Part shown: positions 1 to 7,209 of the stretch, piece by piece
Position numbering within the stretch: position 1 is the first letter of the stretch
Layout: each line of letters starts with the position of its first letter
NCBI RefSeq assembly: GCF_023078455.1
Contig: NZ_CP095740.1
Location: 3,026,001-3,090,000, forward strand
Origin: Luteibacter aegosomatis
GTDB taxonomy: Bacteria; Pseudomonadota; Gammaproteobacteria; Xanthomonadales; Rhodanobacteraceae
Direction: 5' to 3'
DNA: 64,000 nucleotides
The notes under the pieces: generated by a model
What the model saw: the letters and a program-made list of their open reading frames with translations, nothing else
What the model was told of the DNA's origin: nothing
Database searches by the model: none
Translations under genes and position numbers: made by a program

Positions 1-1465
1 CACCGCCAACGGCCAGCGCGTGCGGCTTAACTTCGGCGCCGTGGCCGAGGACGCCACGGTGTACGTCAACGGAAAGCAGGTGGCGAAGCATTCCGGCGGC
101 TATACCGCGTTCGGTGCGGACATCACCGCCGCGCTTAGCGCCAAGGGCCCGCAGGAAATCGTCGTCGTCGTGCACGCGCCGGTCGACGGCGAGAACGTGA
201 TGGTGGGCAAGCAGCGGCTGAAGCCCGAGGGCATCTTCTACACGGCGGCCTCCGGCATCTGGCAGTCGGTGTGGCTGGAGCCGGTGCCGGCCACCAGCCT
301 CGCTCAACTCACGCTCACGCCGACCGCCACCCTCGACGCGTTCACCGTCACCTCGAGACTGAATGGCGACGGCAAGGGCGCCACGTTGCGCGTCACCGCC
401 TTCGCCGACGGCAAGCCGGTGGGTGAGGCGAGCGGCCCGGCGGACAAGCCGCTTCGGCTCGCCATCGCGCAGCCGCGCACGTGGAGCCCGAAGGATCCGT
501 TCCTCTATACCGTCAAGGCCACCCTGACGCGTGGCGGCCTGAAGGACGAGGTCACCAGTTACGCCGGCCTGCGCACCGTCGCCATCAAGAAGGTCAACGG
601 GTTCAACCGCATCGTGCTCAACGGCAAGCCCACCTTTCTGCTCGCGACGCTCGACCAGGGTTACTGGCCCGATGGCATCCACACCGCGCCGACGGACGAC
701 GCGCTGAAATTCGACATCCAGAAAACCAAGGATCTCGGTTTCAACACCATCCGCAAGCACATCAAGGTGGAACCGGCGCGCTGGTTCTACTGGGCCGACC
801 GCATCGGCCTGATGGTGTGGCAGGACATGCCCGCGATGCCCAACGGCCGCAACGACAAGATCACCGAAGCCGACAAAAAGCGCTTCCGCGGCGACGTGAC
901 GGCCATCGTCGAACAGCTGAAGGGCGAGACCTCGATCGTCGGCTGGATCCCGTTCAACGAGGGCTGGGGTCAGTGGAGCATCGCGGCGGGCGGCGAGCTG
1001 GCGACGCAGATCAAGAAGCTCGATCCCACGCGACTGGTCAACGCACGCAGCGGTTACAACTGCTGCGACACCAAGGGCGACACGCACGCGGGCGACATCA
1101 TCGACGTGCACGACTACCAAGGCCCCGGCCTGCCGAGCCCGGACGCCACGCGGGCATCCATGGACGGCGAACACGGCGGCCTTACGCTGGACGTTCCCGG
1201 CCATGTATGGCCCAACACGGCCATCAACCCGTATGGCGGCGTGAAAGACCGCAACGCGTTGAACGAGGGCTACGTGGCCAATACCGCCGTGCTACGCGAC
1301 AAGGGTCCGGCCAAGGGCATGTCGGGCAGCGTCTATACGCAGATCACCGACGTGGAGGGCGAGCACAACGGCCTGTACACCTACGATCGTCAGGTCGAAA
1401 AGGTGGACGAGGCCAAGGTGCGGGCGATCAACGAAGCGACGATCAAGGCGTTCGAGCAGCCCTGA
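1..1465 (+). CDS. Glycoside hydrolase family 2 protein (5' partial)
   Basis: The reading frame is open from the first base of the window, so only the C-terminal ~487 residues are present. The visible part begins in the sugar-binding jelly-roll domain (VYVNGKQVAKHSGGYTAF), followed by an Ig-like domain and the TIM-barrel domain. The barrel shows the GH2 pattern: NTIRKHIK, then WIPFNEGWGQW, where the Glu after Asn is the expected acid/base, then DGEHGGL, whose Glu is the candidate nucleophile. Family members cleave beta-galactosides, beta-mannosides or beta-glucuronides; the substrate cannot be read here. It is convergent with the diguanylate cyclase gene, with a palindromic repeat between them. 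Confidence 0.85.
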   Translation, partial: TANGQRVRLNFGAVAEDATVYVNGKQVAKHSGGYTAFGADITAALSAKGPQEIVVVVHAPVDGENVMVGKQRLKPEGIFYTAASGIWQSVWLEPVPATSLAQLTLTPTATLDAFTVTSRLNGDGKGATLRVTAFADGKPVGEASGPADKPLRLAIAQPRTWSPKDPFLYTVKATLTRGGLKDEVTSYAGLRTVAIKKVNGFNRIVLNGKPTFLLATLDQGYWPDGIHTAPTDDALKFDIQKTKDLGFNTIRKHIKVEPARWFYWADRIGLMVWQDMPAMPNGRNDKITEADKKRFRGDVTAIVEQLKGETSIVGWIPFNEGWGQWSIAAGGELATQIKKLDPTRLVNARSGYNCCDTKGDTHAGDIIDVHDYQGPGLPSPDATRASMDGEHGGLTLDVPGHVWPNTAINPYGGVKDRNALNEGYVANTAVLRDKGPAKGMSGSVYTQITDVEGEHNGLYTYDRQVEKVDEAKVRAINEATIKAFEQP

Positions 1466-1482
1466 GCGTCTGGCCCCTCGCC

Positions 1483-1534
1483 TTCGCCGATACGATCGGC
1501 TCCCCCTTCGGTAGAGAGTCGCTGCCGAAGGGGG
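1483..1534. repeat. Palindromic repeat (element A, incomplete copy)
   Basis: Positions 1483-1504 (TTCGCCGATACGATCGGCTC and the next two bases) match the left arm of the large palindrome at 22979-23060 except for one base. An inner perfect 10-bp inverted repeat follows (1502-1511 with 1525-1534). The outer right arm is missing. It lies between two convergent genes and could end transcription from either side, although no T-run follows. Confidence 0.7.
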
Positions 1535-3364
1535 TCACAAGACGCGCGACGGCGCGGATGCGATGCCGGCCGGAGTTGCGCGTCCATCGTCGTCCTCCCC
1601 GTCGACGACGACGCGATTTCGTCCCTTGCGCTTGGCCCGATACAGCGCGGCGTCCGATGCCCTGAACAATCGTTGCATGTCGTGGCCGCATGTATCGGTA
1701 CAGGCCAGACCGATGCTGCCCGAGAAAGACACCGTGCCGGCGTCGACGATCAGCGGGGACGCCGCCAGTGCCAGGCGAATGCGCTCCGCCACCACCGTAC
1801 CCTGCAGCCGTGGCGCATCCATCAGCAGCATGCCGAACTCCTCGCCGCCCAGGCGCCCGAGCAGGTCGGCCTTGCGAAGCTGTCCTTTGCACAGGGCGAC
1901 GACATGCTTCAGCAAGAGGTCGCCCGTGGCGTGTCCGTGCGTATCGTTGACCTGCTTGAAATGGTCGAGGTCGAGGAAGATCAGGCATCCTTCGCCCGAC
2001 CGCTTCTCCAGGGTCCTCAAGGCTCGCGCGGATTCGGTCATGAAGTGCTGGTGGTTGAAGATGCCGGTGAGGCTGTCGCACGACGACAGCCATTTGAAAC
2101 GAAGCTGCGAGCGCTTGACGCGCACCATCCAGAAGACGATGGACAGCAGCAGGATCGCCATCACCACCATGTAGAGGCGACTGGTTTCCACGGCCTTGCC
2201 GTCAAGCGCTTGCTGCAATCGCAGGATGCGGTTTTCCTTGCTCAGGCCCTCCGTCTCCAGCTTCTCCGCGCGGAAGTGCTGGCTGGCCGCCTCGTAGGCG
2301 GCCGTTCTCACGTTGGCGTCGCGCAGGTAGCCTTGATCCTGCACGACGTAGTCTTCGTAGTACTGCAGCGCGCTGGCGTAATGTCCCTGCGCCTTATCGA
2401 TCGAATAGAGCACGCGATAAGCGAAACGCAAGGCTTCGTTGGTATCGCCCGGATGGTTCATCGCGACGGTGGCGAGCGCCGCCTTGCGCGCTTCGACGGC
2501 ATTGCCCATGGCCTCGTAGATCCGGGCACGCGCACTCGACAGATCGACCAGATGCGGAAAGTACCGGGAGGCCTCGACGTCCGGCGTGATGCGCCGTACG
2601 GTCTCGAGCGCCTCGTCCAGCTTGCGCTCTTCCAGCAGCCGGTCGATCTGGATGAGCGACATGGTGTCGCTGAACAGGGGCAACCCTCCCGTCTTGCAGA
2701 CGTCGATCGTCTCCAGCAGCTCGGGGCTATCCGACGTCAGTTGGCGGGCGCCCTCGAGCGCCACCACTTTCTGTACCAGCGCCTCGCATCGGGAGACGCC
2801 CGGTGGCGTGGCCTTCAGCATCAGGTCGGCGTATTCGAGCGCCACCCGGGGTTGGCCTGCGAACGTCAGCATCTGCGACAGGTTCGCCAGCAACACGAAC
2901 CGCGCGACCGGATCGGTCACCGACGGCAAGGCGTCCGCGGCACGGGTCGCCATCGCATAGGCTTCGGCGTACTTGCCCTGCCCGGTCAACGTGTTCATCA
3001 ACGTGGCGGTGGCACGGGTGCCCAGCGCATCGTCTTCCGCCTCGGCGATCACCCCGCGCAAGGTGTCGATGGATTCCTTGTAGCGGCCCTCGTAATTCGC
3101 TTCCCACCCGTCGAGAAAACGCATGTATCGCTTTTCGTGCGGCGTAAGGCTATCCGCTTCCCTGTGAAGCTCGGCCATCATCGCGAGAAACCGCGTGTGG
3201 TCCTTCGTGCGGATCGCATCGATCTGCGCCAGCCGGTCGCGGACGGGATCGGCGGCGGACGCCGCCACGGCATGGCTGCACGTCACTTGCGACCACAGTG
3301 CGACGCCGGCCAGGAGCAGCCAGGGTCGCATGCGGCCAAAGCAGCGGGAAGCCATGCCCGCCAT
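1535..3364 (-). CDS. TPR-containing membrane diguanylate cyclase (GGDEF)
   Basis: The 609-residue protein is predicted to make c-di-GMP from two GTP. It has an N-terminal signal-like segment (about residues 11-36), a long helical periplasmic region of TPR-like repeats (about 40-365), a short coiled coil, one membrane segment (about 398-414) and a cytoplasmic GGDEF domain. The active-site motif is GGEEF (506-510). An inhibitory-site motif RKAD lies five residues before it (497-500), so product inhibition is expected. The start chosen lies 2 nt after the stop of the borosin-like precursor gene, which implies one transcript and coupled translation; Met12 is an alternative start. A link between the sensor part and the RiPP product is inference. 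Confidence 0.85.
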   Translation of the reverse strand: MAGMASRCFGRMRPWLLLAGVALWSQVTCSHAVAASAADPVRDRLAQIDAIRTKDHTRFLAMMAELHREADSLTPHEKRYMRFLDGWEANYEGRYKESIDTLRGVIAEAEDDALGTRATATLMNTLTGQGKYAEAYAMATRAADALPSVTDPVARFVLLANLSQMLTFAGQPRVALEYADLMLKATPPGVSRCEALVQKVVALEGARQLTSDSPELLETIDVCKTGGLPLFSDTMSLIQIDRLLEERKLDEALETVRRITPDVEASRYFPHLVDLSSARARIYEAMGNAVEARKAALATVAMNHPGDTNEALRFAYRVLYSIDKAQGHYASALQYYEDYVVQDQGYLRDANVRTAAYEAASQHFRAEKLETEGLSKENRILRLQQALDGKAVETSRLYMVVMAILLLSIVFWMVRVKRSQLRFKWLSSCDSLTGIFNHQHFMTESARALRTLEKRSGEGCLIFLDLDHFKQVNDTHGHATGDLLLKHVVALCKGQLRKADLLGRLGGEEFGMLLMDAPRLQGTVVAERIRLALAASPLIVDAGTVSFSGSIGLACTDTCGHDMQRLFRASDAALYRAKRKGRNRVVVDGEDDDGRATPAGIASAPSRVL

Positions 3365-3366
3365 CG

Positions 3367-3675
3367 TCAGGTCGAAGGGTCGTCGCTTCGGTCGTCGGGG
3401 ACGTCGCCGTCGTCATCGCCGTCTCCATCGTCCGGATGATGATGCGGATCGTCCTCGTCGCCTTCGCAACCTCCCGTCAGGCTCATGTGCTCGACGTGGA
3501 CCTGTTCGATACCCAGCTCCTCGGTCAGGGCCGTGGCGTTTCCGCTGGCGGCGAACTCACGCAGCCCGGCGGACGCGCCCGCGGCTTCGAGCGCCTTGAC
3601 CAGCTCCTCCGGCGACGCATTCCTCAATGTGGAGTCGCGGCCCAGGGCTTCCAGCAATTCAACGGTATCGCTCAT
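3367..3675 (-). CDS. Putative split-borosin RiPP precursor peptide
   Basis: This 102-residue peptide starts at an ATG five nt after a GGGGGAA ribosome site; the in-frame extension upstream has no such site. Residues 1-55 look like a compact helical recognition domain (LLEALGRDSTLRN, SPEELVKALEAAG, ALTEELG), the shape expected of the borosin binding domain in split systems such as Shewanella SonA. Residues 56-69 (IEQVHVEHMSLTGG) form a short strand-like stretch that is the best candidate for backbone N-methylation. One Cys (70) follows Gly-Gly, then a tail with 16 Asp/Glu in 33 residues and a His triplet (78-80). It lies between the methyltransferase and the diguanylate cyclase. The alternative is a Nif11/NHLP-type leader. 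The identification rests on architecture and context, not on a search. Confidence 0.65.
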   Translation of the reverse strand: MSDTVELLEALGRDSTLRNASPEELVKALEAAGASAGLREFAASGNATALTEELGIEQVHVEHMSLTGGCEGDEDDPHHHPDDGDGDDDGDVPDDRSDDPST

Positions 3676-3748
3676 CGATGTTCCCCCGATCGAGTCTATG
3701 AATGGAGATGACACACCTTGCGCCCAGGGAGGGGCGCGGAGGTCGTAC

Positions 3749-3772
3749 CGCTTGCCGCTGTAGCGGCAAGCG
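3749..3772. repeat. Intergenic perfect hairpin in the borosin-like operon
   Basis: A perfect inverted repeat with 10-bp arms (CGCTTGCCGC / GCGGCAAGCG) around TGTA lies in the 116-bp gap between the methyltransferase stop and the precursor start. No T-run follows on the minus strand, so an RNA-processing or stabilising element, or partial attenuation, is more likely than a simple terminator. Confidence 0.6.
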
Positions 3773-3791
3773 ATGTGCATTCTTTAATCTT

Positions 3792-4637
3792 TCATGCCAC
3801 TGAGACGCTTTCACGGCCCGAACCATGGATGGCGTCCAGCGCATCCAGACGTGCCTGCATGACGGCATTCGGTTTCAGGTCGCGTGCCGGCGGCAGGACG
3901 AGCGTTTCGTGCCCGGTGAATTCGGCCGATGTCAGGTCGCCCAAGGCCACGCGTTGGATGTGCGGTCGTTCGACCGGCAAGGTCGGCGCACGGTAAACGA
4001 TGACTCCATGGTCGGCCGGGTAATCCATGCGCAGCCGTTCCACGAGCAACTCCCTGTAGGCATCGGGGGTTCTGAAGCGGCCGAGCGAGCGATCGCCCAC
4101 GACGCCCAACTGCCAGAGGATCACGTGTCCGCCGGTATCCAGTACGCGGTCGAAGAAAAGCAGTTGGCTCGCTTCCAGGTGCTGGCAGCCTGCCCTGCCC
4201 GGATCGATACCCAGGTCGGCGTACAGGCAATCCTCGGCCGAGATGCCGGCTTCCATGTGGGCCAGGTAGCCTTCGGCCCGAGCCACCTCGATCACCTTAT
4301 GCGGCGACCAGGCGAAAATACCGGGATGGCCATAGAACACCGCACAGACCCGCTTGCCCGCGCGAACCTCGGCCATCATCACCCGCACCCACTCGCGATA
4401 GGTCTTCATCCGGGACTTGCCTGGGCTATAGAGCGGCGTGAGGCTGTGGAAGGCCGGATTCATTCGTTTCAGCCAGATTTCCACCACGTGGTCGGACAGT
4501 GCCGCGAAAACGACCTCCGCGTTTTCGATATAGCTGCGCGCCATCGGCGTCAGGTGGGAACCCAAGGTGATGCCCATGCCGACGCAGGCGATACTGCCCC
4601 GGCGATCTTCGGTCGCGGTCGAAAGGGATGTGCTCAT
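3792..4637 (-). CDS. Borosin-type peptide alpha-N-methyltransferase (TP-methylase family)
   Basis: The 281-residue protein has the tetrapyrrole-methylase fold that binds SAM. Visible signatures are a glycine loop GMGI (20-23), FYGHPGIF (101-108) and AGISAEDCLYADLGIDP (130-146). These closely resemble the methyltransferase domain of fungal OphMA and bacterial SonM, which N-methylate peptide backbones. Tyr70, Arg76 and Tyr80 have the same 6- and 4-residue spacing that I recall for the catalytic Tyr66/Arg72/Tyr76 of OphMA. Unlike OphMA it carries no C-terminal substrate peptide, so it would act in trans on the adjacent 102-residue precursor. The start follows a CAGGGG site; a longer in-frame N-terminus from 4805 is possible but looks non-coding. 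The surroundings contain no cobalamin or siroheme genes, which argues against a porphyrin substrate. Confidence 0.8.
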   Translation of the reverse strand: MSTSLSTATEDRRGSIACVGMGITLGSHLTPMARSYIENAEVVFAALSDHVVEIWLKRMNPAFHSLTPLYSPGKSRMKTYREWVRVMMAEVRAGKRVCAVFYGHPGIFAWSPHKVIEVARAEGYLAHMEAGISAEDCLYADLGIDPGRAGCQHLEASQLLFFDRVLDTGGHVILWQLGVVGDRSLGRFRTPDAYRELLVERLRMDYPADHGVIVYRAPTLPVERPHIQRVALGDLTSAEFTGHETLVLPPARDLKPNAVMQARLDALDAIHGSGRESVSVA

Positions 4638-4959
4638 GGACGGCCCCTGGAAAGTTACCGCCAATGATGCGACACAACTCCCATTTTCGGCAGGGCCTGA
4701 CGCGAGTTCAGTCCAGACGGGAGAGCTGAACGCCAGAACGCCCGCCCCGGCCAAGTCGTTGACGCTGTTGATGCTCCCGTCACCTTCACACACGTCAAGT
4801 CGCAAGCATTACTTTTCTTTCATTTGCCTGCCTCTCGAGGGGGCGAGGGGTCGATGGTCGACCAGGACCGTCGGCGGAGGCCTGCCATCGAACTTTCGCC
4901 GGATGGTCACGCCTTTCGCCGCGGAGTAACGTCGCGACGGCCGAATCAGGAGGAAACCC
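4638..4959. promoter_or_regulatory. Divergent intergenic region (methyltransferase / cupin)
   Basis: This 322-bp stretch separates the borosin-like methyltransferase from the divergent cupin gene, so it should hold promoters for both. It includes an AT-richer patch (about 4800-4830) that stands out from its surroundings. I cannot assign -35/-10 pairs or operators with confidence. A strong AGGAGG ribosome site for the cupin gene lies near 4950. Confidence 0.4.
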
Positions 4960-5748
4960 ATGGGTCCGTTGCGTATCGGCAAGCCATTCGTCGTCATGTG
5001 CGCGTGTCTCGCCATGGCGACCGCGTTGCGTCCGCTTCCCGCGGGCGCCCAGAGCCAGGATCCCGGCGGTATCGTCACGTCGACACCCTGCCGGTTCGAC
5101 GGCACGCCGCCCCCACCCGGGCCCGCGTGCCTCCTGGCCCACCAGGAACTCGGCCCCCTGGCGAAGGCACGGGTCTACTGGCACATCGATACGTTTCCCG
5201 ACGAGGCCTCGGCGCTCAAAGCCAAGGGGCCCTTCGGTACCGTGGTCACCGACTACGGCAAGGTCTGGCTTTTCACCGTCGAAGACAAGGACTGGCGATC
5301 GAACGGCGGAACGCACGTCGCCACCGTCGGGCCGATGGAACTGACGAAAGCGCCGTCGTTCAGCGCCGAATACATCCATTCCTTCTTCACTCCCGGCATG
5401 AGCGCGCCGATCCACAAGCACTCCGGTCCCGAGGGGTTCTATGCCGTGGAAGGCGATACGTGTGTCGAGATGCCCGGCGGTGCCCACACGGGTTTCGGAC
5501 CGGGCAACACGGTGGTCATGCCCGAAGGCCACCCCATGCTGCTGATGGCGATCGGCAAGACGCCCCGCCGCGCCTTCGCCCTGATCCTTCACGATTCGAA
5601 GCAGCCCTCGACCACGCGCATCGCCGACTGGAAGCCGGCGGGGATCTGCCAGGCGAAACTGGCCGCTGACGCCACGTCGCTGGCGCCGTCGGCTCGCCTC
5701 ATCCCCGATGCGAACGCCCCCGGCACGGTATCGCGCGGCGCGCCTTAG
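4960..5748 (+). CDS. Exported cupin-domain protein
   Basis: The 262-residue protein begins with a typical signal peptide (hydrophobic run at about residues 9-30, Ala-Gly-Ala near the cleavage point). The central region carries a cupin metal-binding pattern: PIHKHSGPEGFYAVEGDT, then a downstream GHP that could supply the third His. The fold suits a small metalloenzyme or sugar/ligand-binding protein; no substrate can be named. A strong AGGAGG site fixes the start. The last codons overlap the stop of the convergent DsbA-family gene by 2 bp. Confidence 0.75.
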   Translation: MGPLRIGKPFVVMCACLAMATALRPLPAGAQSQDPGGIVTSTPCRFDGTPPPPGPACLLAHQELGPLAKARVYWHIDTFPDEASALKAKGPFGTVVTDYGKVWLFTVEDKDWRSNGGTHVATVGPMELTKAPSFSAEYIHSFFTPGMSAPIHKHSGPEGFYAVEGDTCVEMPGGAHTGFGPGNTVVMPEGHPMLLMAIGKTPRRAFALILHDSKQPSTTRIADWKPAGICQAKLAADATSLAPSARLIPDANAPGTVSRGAP

Positions 5749-6392
5749 CCTTCCTGCGCGATATGGCGCAACTGCCGCTCGAATTCCTCGGGCGGCTGGC
5801 CTCCCGAGATCAGGTACTTGTCGTTGACGATCACCGCGGGCACGCCGGTGATGCCCATGCCCTGCCAGTATGTCTCCTCGGCGCGCACCTCGTCGGCGTA
5901 ACGGTCCGATGCGAGCACGGCACGGGCGGCGGCGGGATCGAGCCCCGCCTTCTCGGCCGCGGCGACGAGCGCGTCGTGATCGCCCGGATCGGCCTGGTTC
6001 GTGAAGTTCACCACGAACAGCTGCTGCTTGAGCGCATGCTGCCTGCCCTCGCCCTTCGCCCAGGCCAGCAGGCGGTGCGCGTCGAAGGTGTTGTAGATGC
6101 GGCTGGCATCGGACGTGTTCATGGCGAAACCCACGCTTGCCGCGCGCTCCCGGATGCGTTCGCGGTTCGCGCGCACGTCGTCGGCCGCCATGCCGTATTT
6201 CCTGGTGATGTGTTCCAGGGCGTTCTCGCCGCCCTCGACCATGTTCGGATTCAGCTCGAACGGGTGGAAGACGATCTCCGTCTCGACGACGTCATGCAGG
6301 TTCTCCAGTGCTTTTTCCAGCCCGCCGAGGCCGATGGCGCACCACGGGCAGGCGATGTCGGAAACGAAGTCGACCTTGATCTTCCTGGGCAT
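5745..6392 (-). CDS. DsbA-family oxidoreductase, FrnE type
   Basis: The 215-residue cytosolic protein has a thioredoxin fold with the active-site motif CPWC near its N-terminus (DIACPWCAIG) and the cis-Pro region GITGVPAVIVNDKYLISGGQ. This is the FrnE/2-hydroxychromene-2-carboxylate isomerase branch of the DsbA superfamily, which performs thiol-disulfide exchange or glutathione-dependent isomerisation. The start follows GGAGG at a spacing of about 10 nt. There is no signal peptide. It is divergent from the TMEM175-like channel gene. Confidence 0.85.
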   Translation of the reverse strand: MPRKIKVDFVSDIACPWCAIGLGGLEKALENLHDVVETEIVFHPFELNPNMVEGGENALEHITRKYGMAADDVRANRERIRERAASVGFAMNTSDASRIYNTFDAHRLLAWAKGEGRQHALKQQLFVVNFTNQADPGDHDALVAAAEKAGLDPAAARAVLASDRYADEVRAEETYWQGMGITGVPAVIVNDKYLISGGQPPEEFERQLRHIAQEG

Positions 6393-6496
6393 GGGACAGG
6401 TACCTCCGAATGCGAATGGGAAAATCATACCCCGGGTGGTTGCTCCCCGCCGCCGGCGAAGCGATGATCGTCCCACGCCAACCGGGGGGAGCGGGC

Positions 6497-7123
6497 ATGT
6501 CAGGGGCACAAGAGCAGCAGCTGGAACGTTTGACGTTCTTTTCCGACGCCGTATTCGCCATCGCCATCACCCTGCTGGTGATCGAGATCCACGTACCGCA
6601 TCCGGAGGGCCACGGCGATGCGGCGTGGTTGCAAGCCCTGGCCGACCTGCTGCCGCACTTCTTCGGCTTCGTGCTCAGCTTCATCGTGGTGGGAGCGATG
6701 TGGGCGGCCCATCACCGCGTGTTCGGTCTATTGCGGCATTTCGACCCCGCCATCGTGTGGCGCAACCTCGCCCTGCTGATGGCCGTGGCCTTCATGCCGT
6801 TCTCGTCGTCGTTGATGAGCACGCATACGACCGAACGCGTGCCGGAGATGTTCTATTCGCTCAACCTGCTGATCGCGGGACTGCTGCAATATCGGCTCTT
6901 CAGCAGCGCGCTCCGCGCGCCCTACCTTCGCGGCGACGTGTCCGCCGACGAGGTCGCCGCCATGCGGCGGCGAAGCCTGGCCTTGCCGATCATGTCCATC
7001 CTGTCCTTCATCCTCGCCACCTGGATACCGGGACCCAGCAACCTGCCGCTCATCCTGATGCCCGTGGCGGTGGTCTGGCTGGCCCGTGGCGGCAGGCGGA
7101 AGAAAGCCGCCCCGTCCACGTGA
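6497..7123 (+). CDS. TMEM175/DUF1211-family potassium channel
   Basis: This 208-residue integral membrane protein has several hydrophobic helices. The N-terminal segment RLTFFSDAVFAIAITLL contains the RxxxFSD signature of the bacterial TMEM175 family, six-helix potassium channels of the inner membrane. The chosen start (MSGAQEQQ) follows a GGGGGAG site; upstream in-frame Met codons would add a non-hydrophobic extension. The family is widespread and its role in bacteria is poorly defined. Confidence 0.85.
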   Translation: MSGAQEQQLERLTFFSDAVFAIAITLLVIEIHVPHPEGHGDAAWLQALADLLPHFFGFVLSFIVVGAMWAAHHRVFGLLRHFDPAIVWRNLALLMAVAFMPFSSSLMSTHTTERVPEMFYSLNLLIAGLLQYRLFSSALRAPYLRGDVSADEVAAMRRRSLALPIMSILSFILATWIPGPSNLPLILMPVAVVWLARGGRRKKAAPST

Positions 7124-7209
7124 CGGCCGCCGACCTTCACGCGGCCCCACTTGCCGCATACCGGGGACGTTGCTAGCTTCACGATAGAAACGGTCAATAC
7201 GGGGTATCC

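Noticed and set aside
3367..3675. Reading the precursor as a Nif11/NHLP-type leader for a LanM or YcaO system
   Set aside because: No lanthionine synthetase, YcaO or radical-SAM gene is nearby, and the adjacent enzyme matches borosin methyltransferases. It is kept as a fallback only.
3792..4637. Reading the TP-methylase as a cobalamin or siroheme biosynthesis enzyme
   Set aside because: No tetrapyrrole genes are nearby, and the Tyr/Arg/Tyr spacing and SAEDCLYADL block fit peptide N-methyltransferases better.
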